Under the pieces are notes generated by a model that was given only the letters and a program-made list of their open reading frames with translations, ran no database searches and had not been told where the DNA came from. From positions 1-64,000 of the forward strand of contig NZ_MTPX02000009.1 of assembly GCF_002154335.2 (NCBI RefSeq): DNA of 64,000 bases, written 5' to 3'. How positions within the stretch are numbered: position 1 is the stretch's first letter; every line of letters starts with the position of its first letter. The stretch comes from Actinomyces ruminis (GTDB taxonomy: Bacteria > Actinomycetota > Actinomycetes > Actinomycetales > Actinomycetaceae). Both the position numbers and the translations under genes were made by a program. Of this stretch, positions 39,574 to 49,628 are shown piece by piece.

Positions 39574-42500
39574 ACGGCGGTACTTGGTCGCCTCGGTCTC
39601 CCACTCGGTCTCCCCGGCGACGACGGCGTGCAGCAGCACCTCCGCCCAGCGCAGTAGCTCCTCCCCCTCGATGGCTCCTCCGCCCATGCGGGCGGTGCCT
39701 GGGGCCGGGACCACGATGGTGCGGGTGGCGGGCTTGAGCACCGTGCCCGGGTACAGGCGGGTGACCTTCATGCGCGCCGAGTCGGGCAGGTCCACCGGTG
39801 CGAAGCGGATCGACTTGCCCTGGGCGACGATCTCACGCACACCGAGCTGGGCAGCTAGCGACCGCAGCCGCGCCAGGGCCGCCAGGCGGCGCACCGGCTC
39901 GGGCACTGGCCCGTAGCGGTCGGTGAGCTCGTCTAGCACATCGTCCACATCCGCCTGACTGCGGGCGGCGGCGAACTTGGTATAGGCCTCCAGGCGCAGC
40001 CGCTCGTGGGGCACGTATTCCTCGGGGATGGTGGCGTCCACGGGCAGGTCCACCCGCAACTCCACGTCCTCCTCCTCGGTCTCCTCCGCGCCCGAGCCTC
40101 CGACCTGGAGGGCCTTCTTGTAGGCGGCCACCGCCTCGGAGACCATGCGCACGTACAGGTCGAAGCCCACCCCGGCGATGTGCCCGGACTGCTCGCCGCC
40201 CAGCAGGTTGCCGGCGCCGCGGATCTCGAGGTCCTTCATGGCCACCTGCATGCCGGCGCCCAGGTCGGTGTTGGTGGCGATGGTGCGCAGCCGCTCCAGC
40301 GCCGTCTCCGTGAGCGGCTTGTCCGCCGGGTACAGGAAGTAGGCGTAGGCGCGCTCCCGGCCGCGCCCCACCCGCCCGCGCAGCTGGTGCAGCTGGGACA
40401 GGCCCATGCGGTCGGCCCGGTCGACGATCAGGGTGTTGGCGTTGGACACGTCCAGACCGGTCTCCACAATGGTGGTGCACACCAGGACGTCGATCTCCTT
40501 GTGCCAGAAGTCGTCGATGACCTTCTCCAGCCGGGACTCGTGCATCTGCCCGTGGGCGGTGGCCACGCGCGCCTCCGGCACCAGTTCCGCCAGCCGGGCG
40601 GCCACAGACTCGATGTCCTCCACCCGGTTGTGCACGAAGAACACCTGCCCGTCGCGCAGCAGCTCGCGGCGAATGGCGGCACTGACCTGCTTGGTCTCGT
40701 AGGCGCCCACGTAGGTGAGGATGGGGTGGCGGTCCTCCGGCGGGGTGGAAAGCGTGGACATCTCCCGCAGGCCGGTCACCGCCATCTCCAGGGTGCGCGG
40801 GATGGGGGTGGCGGACATTGACAGCACGTCCACGTCGGTGCGCAGCGCCTTGAGGGTCTCCTTGTGCTCCACCCCGAAGCGCTGCTCCTCGTCGATGATC
40901 ACCAGCCCCAGGTCCTTGAAGCGAACCTGCCCGGTGATCAGCCGGTGGGTGCCGATGACGACGTCGATGGTCCCGTCGGCCAGGCCGGCCAGCACCCGCT
41001 CGGATTCGGCGGCGCTCTGGAAGCGGGAGAGCTGAGCGACGTTGACGGGGAAGCCCGCGTAGCGCTCGGTGAAGGTCTCGGCGTGTTGGGAGACCAGCAG
41101 GGTGGTGGGCACCAGCACCGCCACCTGCTTGCCGTCCTGAACGGCCTTGAAGGCGGCGCGCACGGCGATCTCGGTCTTGCCGTAGCCGACATCGCCGCAG
41201 ATGAGCCGGTCCATGGGCTGGGTCTTCTCCATGTCGGCCTTGACGTCGTCGATGGTGGCCAGCTGGTCGGGGGTCTCGGTGTAGGGGAAGGCCTCCTCCA
41301 GCTCGGCCTGCCAGGGGGTGTCGGGGCTGAAGGCATGCCCGGTGGTGGCCGAGCGGGCGGCGTACAGGCGCACCAGCTCCCCGGCGATCTCCCGCACCGC
41401 CTTGCGGGCGCGCTGCTTGGTCTTGGCCCAGTCGGCACCGCCCATGCGGTTCAGGGCGGGGTTGTCGGAGCGACGTACTTGGTGACCTGGTCCAGGGCGT
41501 CGGTGGGCACCAGCAGCCGGTCACCGGGCTGGCCGCGCTTGGAGGGGGCGTACTCGATGACGACGTACTCGCGGGTGGCCCGCTCCTTGCCCGCGCCCCG
41601 CCCGGAGCCGACGTCGCGGCGCAGCAGTTCCACGAAGCGGCCGACGCCGTGCTGGGCGTGTACCACCAGGTCACCGGGGTGCAGGGACAGCGGGTCCACG
41701 CTCTTGCGGGTGCGGCGTGCGGGCAGGGTCTTGGCGGAGCGGGCGGCGGCGGGAGCCCGGCCGGTCAGGTCGGACTCGGCCACCAGGGCCAGGCGCAGTC
41801 CCTCGGCGACGAAGCCGTGCCCGGCGGAGGCCTGGGTGACGCGCACGACGCGTCGGGCTCCCGGTAGGACAGGGATTCGGTGTCGTCCAGGCCGGTGACG
41901 ATGCGGGCGGGCACGCCGCCGTCGGCCAGCAGCTGGGCCATGCGGCGCCCGGGTCCGGGGCCCTCGGTGGCGACGACGACGCTCCACCCGCCCCGGGTCA
42001 GCTCGCCGATGTCCTTCACGGCCGCCTCCAGGCGGCCCCGGTAGCTCTCGGGGTCGCGCAGGGGCAGTTCTGCGGTCTCCGGGGAGGCCTTCAGGGAGGT
42101 GAAGGACCACCAGCCGCGGTTCGTGGACAGGGCAAGGGCGCGCGCCTCGGCCAGGTGGGCGAAGGCGGCGGCGGAAAGGTCAATCGGGGCGGTGCCGCCG
42201 GAGGCGGCCGAGGTCCAGGCGGCGGCGAGGAACTCCTCGGTGGTGGCCGCCAGGTCCTCGGCGCGCTTGCGCACCTTCTCCGGTTCTGAGAGCACTACCA
42301 GCCGCTCCCCCACCAGGTCCAGCAGCGGCACCATGCGTTCGGTCAGGACGGGGGCCAGGGACTCCATGCCCTCCACCGGGATGCCGGCGGCCAGCTTCTC
42401 CAGCATGTCGGCGGCGGCGGGAATCACGTCCACTAGGGTGCGGGCGCGCTCGCGCACCGGGGCGGTGAGCAGCAGCTCCCGGCAGGCGGTGGCGGTGACG

Positions 42501-43298
42501 GCGCCGAGGTCGGCGATGGTGCGCTGGTCGGTTACGGCGAAGGAGGAGACGGACTCGATCTCGTCACCGAAGAAGTCCACGCGCACCGGCCGCGGCTGGG
42601 TGGGCGGAAAGACGTCGAGGATGCCGCCGCGCACGGCGAACTCGCCACGGGCGGTGACCATGTCCACCCGGGTGTAGGCGGCCTCCGCCAGGCGCGTGGC
42701 CAGCTGCTCCAGGTCGGCGCGCATCCCTGCGGCCAGGTGGATCGGCTCCAGCTCCCCCAAGCCGTCCACCACCGGGGCCAGCAGGGCGCGCACGGGCATG
42801 ATCAGCACGCGGATGGGTCCGCGCCACGGGTCCGGCGCGGCGTCGGGGCCGTCCGGGTCGCCGTCCTCGGGGTGGGCCAGGCGCCGCAGCACGGCCAGCC
42901 GGGTGGCAACGGTATCGGCACGCGGGGAGAGCCGCTCGTGCGGGAGGGTCTCCCAGGCGGGGAAGACGGCGACGTCGGGGTCGGGCAGGTAGCAGCGCAG
43001 GGCGGCGGCGAGCTCGTCGGCCTCCCGCCCGGTGGCGGTGACCACCAGCAGGGGCGTGCCGTCTCCGGGCGCTTCGGCTCCCGGGGCGCGAAAGACGAGG
43101 CCGAGGCGTTCCCGGGGCGGCGCCGGTGGCGCGGGCTACGCCGGTCTCTCCCAGGGCCATGGCCGCTAGCACGGCCGGCCGGGCGCCGGGGGCGACGACG
43201 ACGCTGCGGTCGGTGCGCGAGCGGCTGCCGGCCGCCGTCACCAGGGCGTCGATGGCGGGGTCGGTCAGCAGCGGGGGTAGAAGAGCAGTCAGACGCAC
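39565..43298 (-). CDS. mfd: Transcription-repair coupling factor Mfd, three frameshifts
   Basis: Mfd removes stalled RNA polymerase at DNA lesions and recruits UvrA. GTG 43298 begins the UvrB-like module ([60 protein letters not shown]). The RNA polymerase interacting domain has [20 protein letters not shown]. The helicase motor has Walker [46 protein letters not shown] and the RecG-like [20 protein letters not shown], and a C-terminal D7 domain ends the protein. Single-base shifts near 43107, 41853 and 41470 break the frame; all fit one lost G or C. The corrected length is about 1245 residues, normal for Mfd. Confidence 0.96.
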
Positions 43299-43368
43299 GG
43301 TGGGGAGTGTACGAGGCCAAGGCATGCGGTGACGCGGCGGTATGCGCGCAGCGGGGAAGCCGCCCGCG

Positions 43369-44649
43369 TCAGTCCCGTCCTCTTCCCGCCATAAGCCTGT
43401 TCCAGGGCCAGTCGACGGCGAACTTACGGCGCAGCCTGCTCACCGAGCCGCGCAGTTGCCGCCAGGAGTCCCGGGGACGGCGCAGCGCCCGCCTCCTGAG
43501 CCCGAATCCGGTCATCTGCGGAGGGCGCAGTCCCATGAGTCGGGCCGCCGCTCGGCGGGATACCAGGTAGTCCCTGCGCTCGTGCTGATAGGGCTGGACC
43601 GAACGCAGATCATCCAAATCGAGTGGGGTCACCGCAATCACACCCGCATCCGCCGCGTCCCGGATGATCTCCAACCCCTGCGGGGTACGCGCTAACAGGG
43701 CGCTGATACCCGCTCCCTCCGTGAAGTCCGGGTAGCCGTCCGGGGTTGCCCGCCAGAAGTCGGAGGCGGTGACGTCGGAGTACTCCCCGACACCGTCGGG
43801 ACACAGCCGACAGCGCCACTGCACGGTCGGCCCCAGGGCCCGGCCCCAGGACTCGGAGTAGGAGGTGCTCACCGTGGTGCCGTCGGCGGCGACCGCGGTG
43901 AATTCACCGGGCCAGCCGTGCCCGCGGTAGCGCATATCGCACAGGGGTCGGCTTCGGTCAGCCTCCGTCTCTTTGAAGAGCTCGTCCAGAAGCCTGTAGG
44001 TGGCCCGCTGGTCGGGGGTGCCCGCGCAGAAGAAGCTCAGGATGATCGGGCGTTGCCCGCGTTCCTGACTCAGCCGACGGACGGCCTGAGCCTCGCAGGG
44101 CTTGCCGACAAATGCCGTCCCGTTGCTTGCCGCCTCCGGCGCAGCGGCATTAGCGGCGGGCGCGTACCGGCTGCCGGCGAGGGAAAGAACCTCGTGCGTC
44201 GCTTCGACGGTCTGAGTCCGGGTGCGGGAGGGATCGTCTTGGTCCTTGCGCGCGCCGACGACGCGACAAGCCCGCCCAGATTCGAGCAGCCAGCCGGCAA
44301 TGGCAGTGAGCACACCGCCGGAGCTGCCCTCGTGCCGAATGGTCTCGTCGGTGGCATAGGCCTCCCAGGCTCCCAGCACAGGGCCGAAGTCCGGATCCCA
44401 GCGAGCTCCCGCAGGTCGCTGCGCCTGAATGCGGATGCCCGGGCAGGATGCGTGGAAGTGGCGTAGCTCGTCTGAGTCCGTACGGGCGCAGGCTTCGGAA
44501 TCCACGATGGGACGCATGAATCCGCCTCGCAGCTGCATAGTGACGCCCTCGAACTGGGCGCACAGGCCGCATCCCGAACAGTTGAGCGAGTCAACCACAC
44601 GATTGATCTCGGTGGCCACGTTCACTGGGCGCAAGATGCTTCTGGTCAT
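43369..44649 (-). CDS. FrhB-like coenzyme F420 hydrogenase/dehydrogenase beta-subunit family protein
   Basis: The 426-residue protein has an N-terminal cysteine cluster NCSGCGLCAQFEGV, then SCPGIRIQAQRP, HEGSSGGVLTAIAGWLLESG, AFVGKPCEAQAVRRL, ILSFFCAGTPDQRATYRLL, MRYRGHGWPGEFTA and CRLCPDGVGEYSDVTASDFW. These fit the FrhB N- and C-terminal domains (PF04422/PF04432) with iron-sulfur and flavin sites. Such genes occur in many exopolysaccharide loci, next to pyruvyl transferases, where their role is unknown. ATG 44649 follows the flippase gene with a 27-base gap, making a three-gene leftward operon. Confidence 0.88.
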   Translation of the reverse strand: MTRSILRPVNVATEINRVVDSLNCSGCGLCAQFEGVTMQLRGGFMRPIVDSEACARTDSDELRHFHASCPGIRIQAQRPAGARWDPDFGPVLGAWEAYATDETIRHEGSSGGVLTAIAGWLLESGRACRVVGARKDQDDPSRTRTQTVEATHEVLSLAGSRYAPAANAAAPEAASNGTAFVGKPCEAQAVRRLSQERGQRPIILSFFCAGTPDQRATYRLLDELFKETEADRSRPLCDMRYRGHGWPGEFTAVAADGTTVSTSYSESWGRALGPTVQWRCRLCPDGVGEYSDVTASDFWRATPDGYPDFTEGAGISALLARTPQGLEIIRDAADAGVIAVTPLDLDDLRSVQPYQHERRDYLVSRRAAARLMGLRPPQMTGFGLRRRALRRPRDSWRQLRGSVSRLRRKFAVDWPWNRLMAGRGRD

Positions 44650-44676
44650 CTTCTCTTCCGAGTCGAGTAGGAACTG

Positions 44677-46197
44677 TCAGCGCTTGACCATCATGCGCGT
44701 CATCCGGCCCAGTTCGTACATGTCCACGCGGACGCTGGGCAGCACCAGCCACAGCAGCGCCATGGCCAGGCTCATGCCGACGACGGCTACCAGGCAGACG
44801 ATGAATGCGGGCAGGCCGGATACCAGTGCGCACAAACCCCACGCGGCGAGCGTAGCGGCGCCGGACATGGCGAGAATCCGCAGCCCGTTCCACACCAGCG
44901 GCACGGTGTTGAGTCCGGAGGCGCGCCCGGCCCACAGCAGGGAGACGGGCCACAGGATCAGCGGGCTGGCCACGTAGGCGTAGGCGACGCCGAGGGCCCC
45001 GAAATGCGCCCCAATGATGATGGCGGCCATGCGCACCACGGCGGAGAGCATCGTGTAGCGCAGGTATGCGCGCCCGAGCGCGCGTGAGGTGTAGATCCAG
45101 CCCCCGACCATCGACAGTGTGGTGAGCCCCTCCCCGACCGCCACCAGCCGCATGTAGGGGACCACCCTGAGCCAGTGATCGCCGAGCACCACGGAGACCA
45201 CCGCCGGGGCAGCGGCAACCACAATGCCCATGGACAGGAACACCGGGTACCCCAGTCCCAGTTGCCCCCGGCGCAGGTAGGCCAGGGTGCGCTCGTCGTC
45301 GTCCTGAAGTTTGGCGACCACGGAGAGTCCGAGCGTGGTGACCTGGGGGCGGAACTGGTTCAGCGGGGTGCGCAGTGTCTGTACGGCGCGGTTGTACAGC
45401 CCCAGGGTGCCGGCGCCGAAAAGCCGGCCCATGAGAATCGAGTCCAGGTTGGAGGCGAGGTAGGAGACCATCTGGGTACCCGCCATCTGCACGCCGAAGC
45501 CGAGCAGGGCACGCATTGGCTCGTATCGGTCGTACCACCGCGGCAGCCAACCCGCGATAAGCGGCAAAGCGATGAAGGGGACGAGTGCCGTGACGATTCG
45601 CTGCACCACTAGCGCCCAGTAGCTCCAGCCCCAGGCTGCGGTGAGAGCTCCCAACGCGAGGGCCAGGGCCGCGGCGATCAGATCAACAGTCAGCACCCGT
45701 CCCACCAGTAGTCGGCGGTTCAGGTCCGCCCGGTACTGGTTGACCATGCCTGCCATAAGGAAGGTGGGGGCTATAGCAGCGCATACCCCGGCGACGGCGG
45801 GCTCGTGGTAGAAAGTCGCCAGCAGCGGGGAAATGGCCGCACCGATACCAGTCAGCACCAGACCTGCGATGGTGTTCAACCACCACAGGTTCGAGCGCTG
45901 TCCGTGGCTCAGCGTGCGTCCCTGGATTGCGGCGGTGGACAGGCCGAAGTCCTGGAAGATGGTGGCCACTCCGACCACAGCGGTAACCATGCCGACCACG
46001 CCGTAGGCGCGGTCGTCGAGCAGGCGCGCAAGCACCACGACGTTGCCGAGCTGGAGCAGAATGCGCAGGCCCTGGGTCCATACCGTCTGCCCAGCCGCCT
46101 TGGCGGCGCGTTTGCCGAGGCCGCTTCCCTCCACGCCTTGCAGTCGCGGGTGGGGCGGCGACGAGGAGTCTGTACGTTCCGCCTCGGCACCACTCAC
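44677..46197 (-). CDS. Wzx-type polysaccharide flippase (PST/MATE-like family)
   Basis: The 506-residue membrane protein has about 14 predicted helices. The region QTVWTQGLRILLQLGNVVVL with LARLLDDRAYGVVGMVTAVV and FGLSTAAIQGRTLSHGQRSN is typical of PST-family lipid-linked oligosaccharide flippases, and LDSILMGRLFGAGTLGLYNRA is the family mid-protein motif. GTG 46197 overlaps the stop of the pyruvyl transferase gene by 4 bases. It would move undecaprenyl-linked repeat units across the membrane. Confidence 0.92.
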   Translation of the reverse strand: MSGAEAERTDSSSPPHPRLQGVEGSGLGKRAAKAAGQTVWTQGLRILLQLGNVVVLARLLDDRAYGVVGMVTAVVGVATIFQDFGLSTAAIQGRTLSHGQRSNLWWLNTIAGLVLTGIGAAISPLLATFYHEPAVAGVCAAIAPTFLMAGMVNQYRADLNRRLLVGRVLTVDLIAAALALALGALTAAWGWSYWALVVQRIVTALVPFIALPLIAGWLPRWYDRYEPMRALLGFGVQMAGTQMVSYLASNLDSILMGRLFGAGTLGLYNRAVQTLRTPLNQFRPQVTTLGLSVVAKLQDDDERTLAYLRRGQLGLGYPVFLSMGIVVAAAPAVVSVVLGDHWLRVVPYMRLVAVGEGLTTLSMVGGWIYTSRALGRAYLRYTMLSAVVRMAAIIIGAHFGALGVAYAYVASPLILWPVSLLWAGRASGLNTVPLVWNGLRILAMSGAATLAAWGLCALVSGLPAFIVCLVAVVGMSLAMALLWLVLPSVRVDMYELGRMTRMMVKR

Positions 46198-47281
46198 AGC
46201 AACTCTCCCAAAGCATCGCAGAAGCGGGCGAGGTCCTGGTCGGCGCGGCGCCGCACCTCGACCACATCCTCCTGCAACCGGGGGGATGCAACCGCCTCCA
46301 GAGCGCGGCTCACGACGTCGTCGCCATGCAGGTCGACGACGTGGTCCCAGCCGAGTCCTGCTAGCAGTGGCGCGAACTTGCGCGAGTAGGCCAGCGGGAT
46401 GGCGGGGGTACCCATGGACAGGGCGTTGAGGCAGGCGTGCATGCGCGAGCCCAGCACCACTCGGGCCGAGCCGACCGCCTCACGCACCTGGCCCAGCGCA
46501 TCCGCTCCCCTGGGCACGATCACTTCCACGTCCCCGAGCTCGCGTTGCAGGTCTGCCAGCGGGTAGCGGTCGTTGTCTCCCGCCGAGTCATCGGGACCGA
46601 CGACGTGCGCCAGCAGGGTGATGGTGCGGCCCTCCGCCTGCAGGCGTCGAGCGACCTCAAGCACGTCGTAGCGGTAGCGGGCGGCGTCAACGTGGGGGTT
46701 GCCGTCCCACAGCAGACCGGAGACGTTGAGAATCACGTCGCGAGTCTTGGGCACCGGTGAGTGATCGATGGCGAAGACCACGTCGGTGGACTCCACGTCC
46801 ACGGGCCGTCCCAGCTGCGCCGCGCAGGCGGCCGAGCTGGCGTCCCGGCTGGCCACCAGCCGCGCATGCTGCAGGGCGCGGCGGGCCAGGCGGGTGCCGC
46901 GCCGAGTGTTGAAAGGGCCGATGGTCTGGGGGGTGAGCACCAGGGGGACACCCAGATGGTGCAGGAGTTCAGGGAAGCGGGACATGTCGCGCATCCGGTC
47001 CAGCCCATAGATGTCGGCGAAGGAGTCCCCGGAGCGGGTGTCCAGCACCAGGTCGAAGGATGCGAGCCAGTCGAACAGGCCGTGCGCGCCAGTCACGCGT
47101 TCCTTCAACAGCCCTCTACGGCTGGTGAACAGGGACATGGGGGCGTCACCGCGACAGTACCCTGGATCTGGATCTCCGCGTCCGGGTACACCTGTGCGGC
47201 GACCGCCCGGGTTCCGACGGCGAGAGCCCTGACACCCAGGTTGGGCTGGTCGAGCGAGGCCCAGAGGATCAGGATGCGCAT
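46194..47281 (-). CDS. Polysaccharide pyruvyl transferase family protein, one frameshift
   Basis: ATG 47281, after AAGGAACCG, begins MRILILWASLDQPNLGVRAL, the nucleotide-binding-like N-terminus of the PS_pyruv_trans family (CsaB/WcaK). The body continues with LDTRSGDSFADIYG, VLTPQTIGPFNTRRGT, LVASRDASSAACAAQLG and the late SARVVLGSRMHACLNALSMG with AYSRKFAPLLAGLGW. One missing base near 47147 (VDAPMSLFTSRRG) joins the two parts. It would add a pyruvate ketal, or act in transfer, to a sugar of the surface glycan. Overlap with wzx by GTGA shows coupling. Confidence 0.88.
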
Positions 47282-47550
47282 CGGTTCCTTCACAGTCGGT
47301 AAAGAGCTAGGGGCCGCAAGCGCAAACCGTTATCGCTGGAGGGCCGGTACCAGGCTACCCCGAAGAGGCAGGACAATGGCGTTGCGGCCAACACATGAGA
47401 ACTCAAACACCGACCAGACCGTCAGTGATGTTACACACACATCCGGGGATCGCTACGACTCAATGGCCGCGACCGGTAATGTGCCAGGCGAATGAACAAG
47501 TCCGTCATCGCTGCCGCATCCGGCAGCAGGATCCTGCGCCGACCGAAGGC

Positions 47551-48188
47551 ATGCCGGTGACCCCAGACCACATCATCCGTGCAGTAGGCAGGCACTGGCG
47601 CCTGATCTGTATCTTGTCCGTGGCAGCGGCCGTGCTCGGAGTGCTGAGCGCGACTGTGACTGCTCCCGTCTACCGCTCTACGGCCACCAACGTCCTGACC
47701 GTGTCTTCTCCTGATGGACATAGCGACATCACGAGCACCGCTTCCATTATCGGCACCGTCGCACCCACCTGGCCGAGATCAGCACCTCAAGCTCAATGCT
47801 CGATTCTGTTGCCGCGGAAACTGGTATCCCTGCTGAGGAGGTCGCAGCGCACATCACCGTCTCCAACCCGACCGACACCCTGCTGGTCGTTGTACGGGCG
47901 ACGAGTTCCTCGCCGGAGCAGGCCCAGGATCTCGCCGAAGCCGCGACTGCTGCGCTGGCCGAACGCACCTCGTCAGTCGGCTTCACCATGGACTCCGCCA
48001 ACGGGTTCCTCTCCCTGTCGGAGGTCGACCCGTCTCCTGTGGCGCAACTCGTCTCCCCCTCCAAGTCGCGCAGCGGGGCCATTGGCCTGATCGCGGGAGC
48101 CTGGTCGGGGCTCCTGGCGGCACTTCGCCTCGAAGAGGTTCGGCGAACCACGAATGAGACCGCTGCTGAGCAAGCGGGACACGAATGA
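47551..48188 (+). CDS. Wzz-like chain-length determinant (copy 1), one frameshift
   Basis: ATG 47551 opens MPVTPDHIIRAVGRHWRLIC, an N-terminal membrane helix LSVAAAVLGVLSATVT, and APVYRSTATNVLTV, the usual entry to a Wzz domain. A missing C near 47768 links it to TLAEISTSSSMLDSVAAETG and SNPTDTLLVVVRATSSSPEQ, and a second membrane helix (GAIGLIAGAWSGLLAAL) ends the protein at about 213 residues. It has no kinase domain. It is divergent from the pyruvyl transferase operon across 270 bases and followed by the Wzy-like gene. Confidence 0.82.
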
Positions 48189-48266
48189 TCGTTCTGCGGT
48201 CTACGCTTCTGATCTTGTGACAGCGATACGCCCGCCGCGCCCCCGGCGCTCGACGATTTCCGCAAG

Positions 48267-49508
48267 ATGCAAGCCGCTCTGAATCCCACTTGGAGGAAGG
48301 TGCTCGCAGCCGCCGTGGTGGCCGCCGTGTCCTGGCGAACGAGCCTGGCGTTCGGCATCAACCCGGGCGACGTCGTCGCGATAGCGCTTCTGCCACTGAC
48401 CTGGAGGGCATCACGGCATTCGCGGGTGATCGGCCTACTCATGCTGTGCTCGCTGACGGCGATTGCCGCGGGGCTGGTCCTGTCTCTGGCGGCCGCAGGC
48501 GAGTTCACCATCGTTCCGAGTAGCGCCATGTCCGTGCTGCTCGCAGCAGCCGCGATCCCCTCTGGAGCCGCTGTCATCATCTGGGCGACGCAACACCTGG
48601 GTCTGGATCTCGCCGCAGCCTGCTTCACCACCGGCCTGCTCATCGACGCTTCTATACGTGCACTCTCACTCGACAACCCCTGGAAGTTCGCCTACGGCCT
48701 GCCGACCAGTGTGCTCCTGCTGGCACTGGCGCATCGGAGAAGCCGCACGGCCGAGGTGCTCGCAGCTGTGGTACTGGCCGGGATATATCTACTCAATGAT
48801 GCCCGATCTGCTATCGGCTTCCTCCTGGTCACGGCCGCAATTGTCATCTGTCAGGCAATTGCCTCAGGAGCAGGCATACGGCCGGCGCCGAGAACCGCCT
48901 TCAGGGCACAGACGTCCCTTCTGGTCGCATTGGGTTTGCTCGCTGTTGGTGTCGTAATGGCCGCCTCATCGTCTGGTTACCTTGGAGATGCCGCGCAGGC
49001 GCGTACTGCGGCTCAGTCGGCCAGCTCAAACATCCTCACCGCTGCACGCCCGGAGATGGGCGCCACGCTTGCGCTGTTCCAGCACCGCCCCTGGGGCTAT
49101 GGCGCCGGAGTAGCACCTCGCTACAGCGACACCCGTGTGGCCATGGATGGCATGCAAGCGCTCGGCCACACCCCGGACAACAATTACGTCCTGCACTACA
49201 TGCTGGGAGGCGGACAGTTCGAGCTGCACTCCGGGCTGGGCGACCTTTGGGCGGCGCTCTCATTGCCCGGACTCACCCTCGGACTGCTCGTCATCGCGTT
49301 GTCCTTCGCGGCGTTGGGCCGCACGCTGGCCACGGTGCGCTCCCGAGGCTGGGTGGTCTTCACTGTCATCGTGGTGGTTTGGAACTGCCTGTTCGGGCCG
49401 CTCAGCACCATCGTCCCTTATATGGAGTTGGCTATCGCCGCCGCGGTTTGCCTGCCGTCAGTAGCCGAGCAGACGGCTCAGTACCGAACATCCACGCAGG
49501 TCCGGTAA
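48267..49508 (+). CDS. Wzy/WaaL-like O-antigen polymerase or ligase family membrane protein
   Basis: The 413-residue protein has about eleven hydrophobic segments, including VLAAAVVAAVSWRTSLAFGI, VIGLLMLCSLTAIAAGLVLS, TSLLVALGLLAVGVVMAASS and GLLVIALSFAALGRTLATV. A large hydrophilic loop holds FQHRPWGYGAGVAPRYS and DGMQALGHTPDNNYVLHYML, the H-x-N-like pattern of Wzy/WaaL glycan polymerases and ligases. It follows wzz copy 1 by 78 bases. The choice between polymerase and ligase is not resolved. Confidence 0.8.
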   Translation: MQAALNPTWRKVLAAAVVAAVSWRTSLAFGINPGDVVAIALLPLTWRASRHSRVIGLLMLCSLTAIAAGLVLSLAAAGEFTIVPSSAMSVLLAAAAIPSGAAVIIWATQHLGLDLAAACFTTGLLIDASIRALSLDNPWKFAYGLPTSVLLLALAHRRSRTAEVLAAVVLAGIYLLNDARSAIGFLLVTAAIVICQAIASGAGIRPAPRTAFRAQTSLLVALGLLAVGVVMAASSSGYLGDAAQARTAAQSASSNILTAARPEMGATLALFQHRPWGYGAGVAPRYSDTRVAMDGMQALGHTPDNNYVLHYMLGGGQFELHSGLGDLWAALSLPGLTLGLLVIALSFAALGRTLATVRSRGWVVFTVIVVVWNCLFGPLSTIVPYMELAIAAAVCLPSVAEQTAQYRTSTQVR

Positions 49509-49628
49509 CTCGGGCACTCCAGGCACCGCCAGCGACCGACGCCCGTACAGATCACGGGCCCCGTACCATGCACGCATGTTAGAGCATGTGGCCGAATACA
49601 GGGCCCGTGGCCGGAACTGAGCGGACGA

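Noticed and set aside
39565-43298. Programmed frameshifting in mfd
   Set aside because: Three shifts at unrelated sites without slippery heptamers or stimulatory structures do not fit programmed frameshifting.
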